Shown here in pieces: positions 1 to 11,886 of a stretch of 64,000 nucleotides of DNA. The notes under the pieces are model-generated. The model was not told the DNA's origin. It saw only the letters and a program-made list of their open reading frames with translations, and ran no database searches. The DNA is from Sternotherus odoratus. Its lineage: Eukaryota > Chordata > Testudines > Kinosternidae. Position numbers and translations under genes: made by a program. How positions within the stretch are numbered: position 1 is the first letter of the stretch; every line of letters starts with the position of its first letter. The stretch lies in contig JAVMKO010000003.1 in assembly GCA_032164245.1 (NCBI GenBank), positions 64,364,390 through 64,428,389 of the forward strand. The letters run 5' to 3'.

Positions 1-1593
1 CTCTGAGCCAGTTGGGGGAGGGAGGGTGGCATGACACAAAATCAGTGCAAATCTTTCTTTTCTGGTTTGATTTGAGTGGGTTTGGGAGGGGTTAAGGGGT
101 GCGGGCTCTGGGAGGGAGTTTGGGTGAACACTGACTTTGGAACCCAGGAGTATGGGTGAAACCTGGAATTTGAGTACAAAGTTTGGGCTCTAGGCTGGGG
201 CCAGAGGTTGGCATGCAGGACGGAGGTCAGAGGGTCAGTGCTTACCTTGGGCGGCTCCCAAAAGCGACCAGCTCACCCCACTGGCAATGACTCCTAGGGG
301 CCTCCTAGGAGGGGGGGCCTCTGCACACCATTAGCCACCGGCCCCGCAGTTTCCACTGGCTGCAGTTCCTGGCCAATCGGAGCTGCGAAGTTGGCGCTCA
401 GAGCAGAGGTAGCATGTGGAGACCCCCGCCCAGGGCCGTAGGGCTGTTCTAGCTGCTTCTGGGAGTGGCATGGAATGAGGGCGGGCAGTAAACCTGTCTT
501 AGCTCTCATGCACTGCCAGTGGAAGCAGCAGCCAGGGACCTCCGGGCACTTTTAAATCACCCGGGCCCCTGAGGAATTGTCCTCTTCCTCTTGCCCTCTC
601 CCCGCCCACCAGTGGGCCTGCAGGCATAGGCAGATACACTTGAGATATACTGTAGCATGCTAATTATCTGCACTAGTTTAGCTTGCACACAGTCTTAACG
701 GGCTTGCCTTTCACAGGCCAGCAAACACTTAACTGTTGTAAATCAGTGGAGCTATATTAGGCCAGTCACACAGCACGCAAAGCAGCAGCAGCAAATTACC
801 TTCTCGCTGCTTGCAAACTCCACAAACTTTTACAGCATTCCTTCCTAATAAACTGCCGGGAAGCACACTACCTTTCTGTCTTACTGCCTTTCACGTAGCT
901 CTTATTCTCGGAGCCTGTCACTTTGATCAGGCTCAGAAATAAAGACCAGAAGATGACTAAGAGTCTTGGGAATCGAGTTCCCTCTCCCCTCTCACTCACG
1001 CACACGTAACGGCACACACACATTTTCATTTATTTGTTATTGACGCAGCATTTCAGTAAGTGGTCCTTGTAGCAGACGTACTTAATGGGACACACTACAC
1101 AAATATTTGTATGCTTAAAATAATCAAGGAAACAGACTCATGTTTATTATTACTGAATCAGCAGCAGCTTGATGGATTAAAAACATCCTCAGTTTTCCCC
1201 TCCTCCCCCAGATCTCCTGTTGTGAAAGTGCCAGTGCTGTAAACTCTCCCTGCACAAGATGATGGGCTGGGGGAGAATGAAGCAACCAGTGACCTGCTTG
1301 ACCTGGGTGATCTCAGTGTCTCAGGTTAGATCTCCTGGCCTGCATCCAAAACCCCAGGACATCAGCAACAGATATTTGGAACCAATTGGATTGGGAAAGA
1401 ATACAGTAAATGTCTGTTTCCGGTTCACAGGGCCTTGAGCGTCAGCACATATTTTGGAAGTCTGACTGGCTTCCTGACTGAGAGTCTCTCGGTTTAGGCA
1501 TCAAGGAGCAGCACTGAGAGGAAAAGAGAGCTTTACCTAAAGCCCCTAAAGCCCCATAATTTAGTCACACACGCTATATATATATTTTTTCTT
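1..1593. other. No gene seen; unique-looking DNA
   Basis: No coding potential, RNA gene or clear repeat is visible. The first 550 bases are fairly GC-rich, but I see no convincing CpG island, exon or splice structure, and the open frames there are short and unlike known proteins. Confidence 0.5.
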
Positions 1594-1606
1594 TATAAGA
1601 AAAAAT

Positions 1607-1624
1607 ACCCGGCATTGCTCGGGT
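1607..1624. repeat. Imperfect hairpin at the left edge of a minisatellite
   Basis: ACCCGGCATTGCTCGGGT forms a short stem with a mismatched loop. It lies just left of a block (GGGTCCGTCGGAGGTGGGGA, then GGG-rich) that recurs on the other side of the minisatellite. It may be a transposon end; I cannot name the family. Confidence 0.4.
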
Positions 1625-1652
1625 CCGTCGGAGGTGGGGAGGGGACAGAGAG

Positions 1653-2057
1653 CAAACCTGACACCCCCCCCTCACTCCCCCGACCAAACTGACACACCCA
1701 CCTCACTTACCCCTCGACCAACCCCAACTCACATTTTCACCCCCCCACCCAAACCCAACACCCCCCTACCAACCCCAACACTCCCTGACCAACACCCACA
1801 CCTCACCCCCCATAGACCAAACCTAACAAACCCACCTCACTTTCCCCCCCAACCAAACCTGACACCCCTACCTACCACCACAAACAAACCCAAACACCCA
1901 CACCTCACTTACCCCCCGACCAACCCCAACACCCACACCTCACTCCTCACCCACCCCGACACCTTCCCACCTCCCCCGACCAAACCCGACACCCCCACCT
2001 CACCCCCCCGACCAAACCTGACGCCCCTACCTCACTTACCCTCCGACCAAACCCAAC
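1653..2057. repeat. C-rich minisatellite (VNTR-like)
   Basis: About 400 bases of diverged tandem units built around CCGACCAAACC, TGACACCC and CACCTCACT, unit length roughly 30-45 bases. The open frame across it (1634-2095) is Pro/Thr-rich low-complexity translation of the repeat and not a protein. Near-identical GGGTCCGTCGG-containing blocks flank it at about 1620-1652 and 2059-2092. Confidence 0.8.
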
Positions 2058-2098
2058 TCGGGTCCGTCGGAGGTGGGGAGGGGGCAGAGAGCTGAGCG

Positions 2099-2430
2099 AG
2101 TGTGGGGTCCGTTGGAGGGGGGTATTATGACATTATAACTATGTCACAGAGAACAGCAGCTGCCCAGCTGATGTGATTAGCCTTTAAATAATTTCACCCC
2201 TGGGGGGAGTCAGAGGTGAGATTTGAAAAATTTTCGACTCTTACCCTGATTAGGACCCTAAGACCTATAACTGTACCAAATTTCAAGTCTCTAGCTCAAA
2301 CGGTGTGGAAGGAGTAAGTGAACGTGCATACACCATTTGACTTTTATATATATATATATATACACACACATATACACGCACACACACTCTAATTTTTGTA
2401 TATTATATATATTACACACACACACAAAAA
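2099..2430. repeat. Unclassified element tail ending in TA/CA microsatellite
   Basis: After the second GGGTCCGT block comes about 240 bases with phrasing typical of a transposon 3' region (ACCAAATTTCAAGTCTCTAG), then (TA)n and (CA)n runs at about 2343-2425. Together with the upstream hairpin and minisatellite it may form one element. The family is not recognised. Confidence 0.35.
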
Positions 2431-2626
2431 AAGCTCTAATTTAAGTGTGTTATGGAGCTCTTTCTACTTCTGCCATTTGAATGACTGATGATATATTTAC
2501 ATGTTTATTGTTTAGAGTGGAAGGGATATTTGAGAATAGGGAACTGAATGCTTCCTCCATTCAAGTCAATAGCATTCCACTCACTTCAATGGGTTTAGGA
2601 TTGGACCCTGAAAACCACACAATAAA

Positions 2627-2770
2627 GTCTTGTCTACACTAAAACTGATTTTTAAAATCAGTTTAAATTGCTGCAAACCCCTATGTGAACACACCTCACT
2701 TGGTTTCCACCAGGCCAATATCAGTTTAGCTTAAATCAGTTCTGTCTGGTTCAGCATCTGCTTTTCATGG
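2627..2770. mobile_element. Degenerate Harbinger-like MITE fragment
   Basis: Starts with GTCTTGTCTACACTA after TAA, like the GTCTACAC-type ends of other elements here. It contains self-complementary TTTAAAATCAGTTTAAA stretches. The right end is not clear. Confidence 0.35.
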
Positions 2771-2990
2771 GGGAAGGGAGAGAATGAATCATTGTCCCAT
2801 GATTTAGATTTGTTTTAGGTGGTGTAAAACTATTTTGGAGCACCCCATGAAAAGCAGTGCAGCACCACGGGGATCAGCCCAGTACCATAACCTTACCAGC
2901 TTGTGACAACATCTCATCATGTGATGCTGCAGTTGTGTGAGCTGTTAGCAAAGGACGTCCTAATACATGAGATCAAGAAGTGACCCTCTA

Positions 2991-3336
2991 CCTGGGTTTC
3001 TCAAACTTCACTGCACCGCGGCCCCCTTCTGACAGCAAAAATTACTACATGACCCCAGAGGTGGGGGACCAAAGCCGAAGCTCGCCCGGGGCACACCAAA
3101 GCCTGAGCCCCACTATCCTGGGCAGAAGGAACAAAGCCCAAGGGCTTCAGCCCCAGGCAGGGGGGCCTGTAACCTGAGCCCCACCACCCAGGGTGGAAGC
3201 CCTCGAGCTTTAGCTTAGCCCCAGGCAGTGGAGCTCGGGCCTGGGCCCCAGCAAGTCTAATGTCAGTCCTGGTGACCCCATTAGAATGGAGTTGTGACCC
3301 ACTTTGGGGTCCTGACCCACAGTTTAAGAACTGCTG
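2991..3336. mobile_element. hAT-like nonautonomous element
   Basis: The ends CTGGGTTTCTCAAACTTCA and CAGTTTAAGAACTGCTG are imperfect inverted copies of the CAGTGGTTCTCAAAC type common in hAT elements. The inside is GC-rich (CCCAGG and GGGGCC runs) and has no transposase. No exact 8-bp duplication is visible, so the borders are approximate. The overlapping open frames on both strands are repeat translation. Confidence 0.6.
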
Positions 3337-6300
3337 CAACAGACTTGGAAAGGAAAGTGCAGATAGAGTGACAGCATTTGGACCTCGGGGAGGATTCACA
3401 GCGCTGGTGCTGCCAGAAGTGAATGATCGTCCATCAATGGATTTCAGAACGATAGCTATGAAGTGAATGAAAATACTTCAACCACAAATAAGTGAGTGAA
3501 TGGGAGGAAGAGCTGTCGGAAAAAAACCTTGCTTTCTATTGACTTAGCCACGTGAGAAAGACTAGAGGCATTTACCATGGAGTAAGAGGCTTTTCTAAAT
3601 TGTTTTAGGCAAGGAAAAAAATCTAGTTTCTGAGTGACTTCTGAAAAAAAGTTAGTGATGAACATTTTGAAGTGAAGATGCTGTCCACACTCTGACAAAG
3701 TACGACTATTCTGAGGCTTGCTCTCTGGGAAGCAGCACTTATGCTCCGTTATCACTGGTGGGGCAACATTACAATGCAATCAGGACAGATGTATTACATG
3801 AGATTTCTATAATACACTATACTGAGATTATTTTGGGGTTCTCTGAGGCTCCATTCCATGCAATATCTTCTCTCATTTTTTTCGCAGCCTGGACTGATTT
3901 TAGTGAGGGGGATTGTAAATCTTTTTTTCCCCCTCCCTCAGTGGGTTTAAGGTAGAGCAGGCTCCACACAGGTTCTGATTGGCAATGTTGGAGGACAGAC
4001 AGTGAGCCAGGTGCCAATCATATCTAGACTCTGCAAGAACCACAGACTGTGAACTGAATACAGTAGCCACTTGCAACTCAATACCAAATGCTTATGTTCC
4101 TCTAGATTCAATGAGCAGACTTCCAAACCAAATTCTTCACATTAACACAATGCAAAAGCAAACTTCTATGCCATAACTACTAATGATGGGCTTGAACCAT
4201 AAACCTTGTATCCAAACCACAGGTCTGGATCCAAATTCTGATCTCAAGCTTATCTCTCTGACTGGCGGCATCTAAATACCAGAACTGAATCAGATCCAGA
4301 TGTAACCCCAAGTGAAGGCACGTTCACGTTGAGAGGTTTTGGTTTTCCTTATTTCAGAGATAGTGCATTTGGGTTCAAATCCATCTTTAATAATTACTGC
4401 ACATACCTCCTTTGTAAAGGTGAGATTTACGGACTAAAAGCGATACATGAGAAATATGTTATCATATATTATATACTGAACTTACCTACAGTACCTATTT
4501 CTTCTGTACTGTGTACACACACAAGCGAAGACTGGTTTAAATTCTGATCTAGAAATGAGACACCACATCAACAGTAATTTTGAATGAAGAACTGAGCAAT
4601 GCCATCAGGGATAGTCCCTGATAAATTCAGCCTTAGTGGCAAGATTAGTAGGTAGACAGATTTGACTAATAGCATCTTTTCCATCTGTAGTGTGATAGCA
4701 GTAGCAGTGCTGAAGAAGCTTTCACCTAGCAGTGACGATACAATCTCTAATATGGGTGGCTGGAACATGTTAATATGCAGGCACAAAACTCACGTAAGTC
4801 ATCTTTTTTTATATTGTAACTGATGCATTTAATTACAGCCGAATGATTAACTGCAATCCCGGCATTGAATAAAACCTAACTGCTGACCTCTGTGTTCTCA
4901 ATCGGAAACAATTTTACTACGTGCTCTTTCTTGGGGGTATTTTTCTAGTGCTCCCTGTCTCTTGCGTCTGATTTGGCACAGCAAACTGTTTTGTTGCAAA
5001 TAATCAGAAAAGGAGAAATTTGATCCCTGAGTATAAAAGGATGAGAAACAGAAACCGGCTCCCTGCAAGGGACGTACTAGTTTATGCAAATACCATGCGT
5101 CGTACTTCAGCGCCTTTAACATAGTATATGCTATACAGTCAGAGAAAATTGTGTTCTTTGCTGCGTCTCTTTCTAACAGCTGCAGCTTTGTGATTTCAGT
5201 TGGTCTCTAAAAGCATTCGTGCATTAACCTGTAGGTTGAGTCTTCTGTAAGGGGAAGGTTTATCCTTGCCTTTGGATTCACTGAGGGGATGAGAAAGGAG
5301 ATAAAAAGAGAGGAAAAGGAGACTATTTAAGATAACATAACTCCATGTAGGCTTTCACTCAAAGGACCATTCTGAAGTAATGGAATAATTAATGCCCTGC
5401 TGCAGCAATGAGTTCCGTCACAGCAGACCCTGGCTCCCCACATGGAGTATATTGCTGGATTGAGGCCTAATACTGTAACTTCTTCATCTAAACACTGAAC
5501 TTTCTCTGTCCCTGCTGTGTTGATCAATCCTGTTCTAGTCTCTGCTATTTTCTTGCTCTGTGTTTTCAGTCTTTTCTAGGATTACTGAACATAAAGGGCA
5601 ATTTCTTATCTTGCACAGGAATTATGTTTATAACAAAAAAGGAATCTGGGAGACAGACTGCTTTGAGGGTTTGATGATGGGATATGTAGCCTTTTGCCTC
5701 TAGGTTGCTGACTTGAATCTGATGTAGATGGTAGGGACCGAAGATTGCTTCAATCCAACAGCTATTAGGGTGTTAGTCCAACTCCTGCTAAAATATTTGT
5801 TGACATCACTAAAGTACTACCATAGCTGGCACCCTTGTTGGCAGTGCCAACAGAGAGCCCAAGGATTTGATGGGAAGATAGAATGAACTAGCCCCTTGTG
5901 CCTAGTAGTAGTCCCTTCTAGTCATGGAGATTGATGGATCAGTGTAGGGAGAAGAGAAATTCTGTAGCCAATTTGAGGATTCAAGGCTGTTAGGTTGTCA
6001 GAATAATATTTAAAATTTGTTAATTGTTAAAAGATTATATTTTAAAAAATAAAAATACACGATTCTATGGTTTCTTATAACATCCTTAGTGCTGTGGGTC
6101 CTAAGAACCTTCAGAGGGGTAAGGAGCAGGTGAGCGAATGTCAGGTCACAATTAGGTCAGCTTGGATGTAAGCATATCTATGATAGCTCCTTTTAGTCAT
6201 ACTCTTTTTTAAAATAGATTTTTAAATATCGATCATTAACAGATTCAGATCCTATAGGCCTTCCACAAAGCTTCCATTCTCAAATCAATGAGGATTTTGC

Positions 6301-9300
6301 CTGTGAAAGGACTGCAGAATTCAGCCCACCCTAATGACTACACATAAATCTTAGAGATATTTTAATCTAATTTTGAAGCATTTTTCCGGGATAAAAGAAT
6401 AAGGGACCTATAAGTAATATTAGAGTGAAAATTTTATATTTTGAAACCAGGGAAACGTGTCATGTTTTTTCCCCCTTCTTCACTTTTTAAATTATATACG
6501 TAAGACTTTGCGTATTATTTGCAGAAAAATATATGAAACATCATTGTACATTTTGGGGGACAGGGATTTTCTCACGCTATGTAGTTCTAAGAATTTAGCA
6601 CTGGGGGCTCTGATTTCAGTTTGGGCTACTAGACACTATCAACAAGATAAAAATAAAAATGACAATATTATGAGATATCCATAAGACTGTGTACACCACC
6701 TTGAAAATAGTGATGACATATATGTATAGAAGATAGGCACTTTCAGATAGTGCACACAGTCTCATATGATATGCAGTGCATTTGTTTAGGTTCTTTGGAG
6801 AATATATGCCAGTTATCTGCAATTGAATTTCCATACTGGCTATCCTGAATTTTAAAAATATACACTGCAATAGGTTTGGCCAACAATTCGGCAACTATAA
6901 TGTATACAGGATACCTGGTAAAATTATTCATAACTAACCAATCATCTAGTTCATTCCTTTTACTTCTTAATAAATTACCTGGAAATCAAGGGATTTTCCA
7001 TAATTTACTTTTTTATTCCCTTCCCCCCTCCCCATCTAGAATTTGTTTAGACTGTGGATTATCCATATATTGTGCATTATTTATTATGTGTGATGTATTG
7101 TTTCTGTTCTTTGATGGGATAGCTAAAATATTGTAAACTGGAGAACAGTTAACAGCAAATAGTGAATGGTCTGGTTAGTTTATACACAGCAGTGTTTGCA
7201 TGTATGGCTATCCACAAGACTGGCACCACCACATATATTCATACAAAACAGAAAATATTTGTTGAAAAATGACCCCCAAAAGTCAGGAATACAGTCGATC
7301 ATAGAACAAGCAGACTTTTGTGAATGGGTTTGTTTGTGACAATGTTCTGTTATTCAAACAGATGTTGTGCAAAGTTTTGCAAAAATCTGTTTCAAGTCTA
7401 TACATTGTTAATCTAGAGATCTGTGGCCTCTTTGATTAGAATTGAAATACCATATTCCTCAACTGCTGTCAGCTTGCAGAAAAAGAACAAAAGGAGAAAA
7501 ATAAGCACAGAGCACATTTATGCCAGATACCACAAAACTGGCAGCTAAGCAACGCGGGATAAAGTATTATGGTACTCAATTTGAAAAGGTAAATACATGA
7601 TTATTTCTGCCTTATAAATTAGACTGCATGACTTCAGTCATATGCTATCCTTGTTCCTCCCAGACAAATCCAACTGATGTCAAAGTGAGTTGTACGCGAG
7701 TCAAAGAGAGCATATGGCCATATACAGTAATTACTTTTTTAACTTACAAAAATAATTGCTAAGTAACCTGTAGTGATAGACAATTATAGATATTTCCACT
7801 CTAATTACAAGAGCTTCAATAAGCATGGTGTAAATACTGTACAAAGCAGCCCACTCATATGCCCCTAAATGTATATAGGCTTATTGTCAAGATACAGTGT
7901 TGTAACCAGTTGTCACATGAAGATCCTAGATCTGCACTTGCTAGGCCAGATCCTCACCTGGCATAAATTGGAGCCATTTCATGTTATGATTTACACCAGC
8001 TGAGTATCTGCTCCACCTAATTCAGTGTGCATTTTGCTGTTAGCTGCAGTGTGAGTAGGAGCAGGCACTAAACCATGAAAATGCCAAGAGAATTTTCAAG
8101 CAGGCAGGCATGGTTTATTACAACCCCCATCAGTGCTTATCAGTTTAGAACAAGAAACATCCATTTCCCAGCATTTTTTTTTTCTTGCTGCTAGGTTCAC
8201 ATAAGGCAAGCTCATCATGTGTCAGTTTGCGTAAATCTGTGTGTACATTGTGCTGCGTTGTTCCTTCTCCATCTCTCAGAACTGTATTACTCAACACAGT
8301 ATAAAATTCTTAGTCACTGCCATCACTGGACTTTCTGTGGCATCGTCCCAGTTCTCTACATTACATTCTCTATTTTATAGATCGTATTTGAGCTTGTTTT
8401 TCGTTTGAAGAACACTGACCAACATCCTCATAACTGCCCATCAGGGTCAAGTTTCTTGCATTTCACCATCTCACATTTGTGCGTACCAGACTAAGGAGCC
8501 TCATTAAATTCTTACTTGCAGGAAACTGAGTCATTTACTGTTTTCCACTTTGATGCACAGCGGTTGATCGTTGTTCAAAAGGAGGAATTAGGCTTAACGT
8601 TTCTGTTCTGTGATATGTTAGTATCTTCACAGGATGCAAAATGACATTCAACCTCAGTTTTATCACTTGATCTTATACAATCCCCTCATATCAATGATAC
8701 ACAATCCTGCCAGTCACATCTGCACAGTCCATTATTGCCTAACGGAAAGTATTTTCCTATCATTATCACTTAAAATAGACACAAACAATTAAGCAAACAA
8801 AAAGAGAAGGCAGACGAATCATTGGAACTGTCATGCATTTGTGTAAACAGCCATCAAAGCATCATCCAAACGCCTCAACTTTGAAAAATGTAATTCCAGA
8901 CTCCCTGAAAATCTTGTACTGAACCTTTTGGGACACAAACACAATACAGGGGCAAAATGGCCTTCGGTGAAACTGCAGAGGTGCCTAGTACAAACTACAG
9001 ATTAGACAATAGTTGGCCATTTCTGGAGAACAGCAATCTCATACATCAAAAACAAGGGGGCACATGTGCGCTGTGAGTGCAGTCAACCAGCTGTTAACAC
9101 AGAAACCATAGCAGGGAGTGTGTCATCTCTAAAAAAATTATAGTTATGCAGGAAATCTAACTAGTTCTTACACCAGACCAGACTATGAGGAGAACATGCC
9201 AGGGCAGGGGCATTCTATCTTCTCCTTTTCAACAAGGCCCTGTATATGCAGCACTTCTGCAGGTAGCTTTGTTGATTGCTATAATGAGTGGGTTTCTTAG

Positions 9301-9654
9301 AATTTGATTGATTTCAGACTCTGCAATTATAATACATTCCAGATTGTTCTTCCCACTAATTGAATCTGTGATTTAATTAAATCTAAGCCTTTGCTATTTT
9401 TTTGCAGGGCAAATGATTTAAGTTATTATGGTAGAGTACCTGAAATAGTTCTTGCTCTAATCAGGATATACTGGCTTGGCACTTACCCGCCACCCACGCT
9501 GAAAACATGCTATTGATGATAAAACCTGAAAGTCACCACAAGCCTTTCATAGTCTAAATTATAGAGATGGTGTTGCCTGAGTAGCAATCACGTTGTAAAG
9601 ACTCATATGATCTTAAAGCAGGAGGCCAACACAGCTAGATAGAAAAGACCAAGG
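3337..9654. other. No gene seen; AT-rich unique-looking DNA
   Basis: Six kilobases without a supportable gene or clear recent repeat. A degenerate stretch near 4170-4310, rich in GGATCC/CAGATC-like words, resembles stretches near 35,000 and 40,650. The open frames are short, lack recognisable domains and occur on both strands as expected by chance. Confidence 0.5.
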
Positions 9655-9691
9655 CCCAGCTTTTAAAGGTATTTAGGCACTGCTGCACTCA

Positions 9692-10054
9692 GGCCTAGTC
9701 TGCACTACAGAGTTAGGTTGATGGAAGCCCCCTTGTGTTGACCTAGCTGTGGAAGTGTCGTCACTTAAATTTGGCTCCTGCTGCTGCAAGCGCCTCTATA
9801 ATTAAGCATGTAATTAGGTTGACAGTGTCAGTGACAGCATAGACACTGCATTGATTACATTGACTGTTATTGGCTTTCTGGAGCCATCCCACAATGCCCC
9901 ACGCTGACAATACAATCGATGCAAGCACTTCTGGTGAGGACACACACTGCTGACATAATGAGCTAACTGTGTGCCACACAAGCAATTTAATAATTATGGA
10001 GACTGAATGCTCATGCAAGTTAGGTCAACATAATTTTGTAGTGTAGACATGGTC
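9692..10054. mobile_element. PIF/Harbinger MITE, related to the 43.1-kb element
   Basis: A 363-bp element with inverted ends GGCCTAGTCTGCACTACA and TGTAGTGTAGACATGGTC, flanked by TCA on both sides (9689-9691 and 10055-10057), a variant of the TWA target typical of PIF/Harbinger. Both subterminal regions match the larger element at 43,112-44,955: the AGGTTGA then CTAGCTGTGGAAGT block on the left, and TTCTGGTGAGGA plus ATAATTTTxTAGTG on the right. It looks like an internally deleted relative. It sits inside a degenerate palindromic repeat whose halves lie at about 9655-9690 and 10,058-10,190. Confidence 0.8.
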
Positions 10055-10974
10055 TCACTCTTGCAATACCTCTCTGAGCTAGGAGTCTAAATCTCATTTT
10101 GAATAGGGATACAGACACTTAGCAGCCTACATCCCATTGGAGTGTCTAAATTACTTTGAAAGAGAGATTTAGACTCTTAAACCAGTTAGGCATTGTGATT
10201 CTAAGATCAGCAACACCAAAATACAGAACATTTAAAAAGCTAGGCAAATTATCGTTCTGTTCAGTTCTAGGTAATCTTTGTGATTTCACAGGTAAGAATT
10301 TGTGTTATATTCTAGTACACATTATCTGCAGTTCTTTATGTGCAGTCTGGCAAAGGCATAACATTGTGTTTAACAACATGATAGTCACAGTGGATTGACT
10401 GATCCAAATTGGATTCTTTAGTGTTCATTCTTATGATGTATTAATATTTTAGCTGGACTTTTAACACTAGTACCATGATTCATGGATTGCCTTGTGACTC
10501 TGACTACATTTGACACAATATTCCCCCCCTCCCCACCCGTCCATCCTCTTTCTTCCCCACAATGCCTGACTGATTAAAAATTACAAGGCTGTTTCTTCTT
10601 CCCACTTCCTGGCAGCTTGCAAGGAAGTGCAGTTTCCTAAGGGCTCTTTTATTAACCAATGGGGGAAGGGGGGGGGGGGAGGTTTGGGGGGGGATGCCAG
10701 GCCATTTGCTCAGCTGTCCTTGCTATGACTCAAATATCCAACAGGGAGCTCACCTGGATCAGCAATCTGCTTCTTCTGCCTGAGACCAGACTTCAACCCT
10801 GATTGTTCTACAGAAGACCTAAGAGGGGAATTCTAGTAAGACAGATGAACTCAGCAAGGGCTATGTAAGGAGCCCCAGAGATCTTCCATCAGCTTGAGAG
10901 CCATGAACTGATGACTACTACTTTAACAATTCATTAAAAATTTGATGAAATACAGGAGATTTCATTTTCTTTTT

Positions 10975-11816
10975 AAATAAGACGGAGGAAGACTTTGTGG
11001 CATCTTAGAGACTAACCAGTTTATTTCAGCATAAGCCGTCATGGGCTATAGCCCACTTCATCGGATACATAGACTGGAACAGAAGTAAGATGCATTTATA
11101 CACATAGAAAGCAAAAAAAAAAAAAGTTGGTATGCTAATGTACAATTCTAAGAGGCTGTTTAATTTGGATGGGCCATTATCAGTAGGAGAAAAAAAATAC
11201 CTTTTGAAATGGATTTCTGTATCTGGCAGAAAATAACTATTGAAGGTAAATTAACTAGGGAAAAGCAATCAATTAGTGTAATGAGAGAACCATTTGCAAG
11301 TCCTATTTAACCCTTGGGTTATTGTGTCCAATTTGAAAATTAATTCTAGTTCCTCAGTTTCTCATTGGAGTTTGTTTTGGAAATTTTTCTGTTTCAAAAC
11401 TAACACCATCAAGTCTTTAATGGAATGGCCAAGAAGATTGAAGTGTTATACTGGTTTTTAAATGTTATGATTCCTGATGTCAAATTTGTGTCCATTTATT
11501 CTTTTGCCTAGAGACTGGCCGGTTTGGCCAATGTACAGAAATCCATTTCAAAAGGTATTTTTCTCCTACTGATAATGGCCCATCCAAATTAAACAGCCTC
11601 TTAGAATTGGTCTGCTAATGTACAACTTTTTTTGTGTGTGGCTTTCTGTGTGTATAAATGCATCTTACTTCTGTTCCATTCTATGCATCCGATGAAGTGG
11701 GCTATAGCCTACGACAGCTTATGCTGAAATAAACTGGTTAGTCTCTAAGGTGCCACAAAGTCTTCCTCGTCTTATTTATGGATACAGACTAACACAGCTG
11801 CTAATCTTAAACCTGT
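10975..11816 (-). mobile_element. Penelope-like element with inverted terminal arms (copy 1)
   Basis: Bounded by an exact 12-bp TSD, CATTTTCTTTTT, at 10,963-10,974 and 11,817-11,828. Arms of about 240 bp (10,975 to about 11,225, and 11,537-11,783) are inverted copies of the 3' UTR plus terminal repeat. The right arm extends about 35 bp further (GATACAGACTAACACAGCTG). Between them the minus strand holds a decayed piece of the GIY-YIG endonuclease. The arrangement fits a 5'-truncated insertion carrying an inverted terminal segment, a known habit of Penelope-like retroelements. Confidence 0.85.
11226..11536 (-). pseudogene. PLE GIY-YIG endonuclease remnant
   Basis: Read on the minus strand from about 11,536, the translation begins YIGQTGQSLGKRINGHKFDI and continues with RNHN, a stop, then KPV and HFNLLGHS. 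This matches the better copy at 26,952-27,443. In-frame stops and the loss of everything upstream of the YIG motif, where the inverted arm begins, make it nonfunctional. In Penelope-like elements this domain nicks target DNA. Confidence 0.8.
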
Positions 11817-11862
11817 CATTTTCTTTTTGTACGATGCTGGGTGAAAAGTTTCAGAGCTAGCA

Positions 11863-11886
11863 TCTCTCTCTCTCTCTCTCTCTCTC
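11863..11886. repeat. (TC)n microsatellite
   Basis: About 12 pure TC units. Confidence 0.95.

Noticed and set aside
1..540. Possible promoter or first exon in GC-rich DNA
   Set aside because: No clear CpG island, TATA box or conserved coding frame could be seen.
1634..2095. 153-codon Pro/Thr-rich frame
   Set aside because: It is translation of the C-rich minisatellite.
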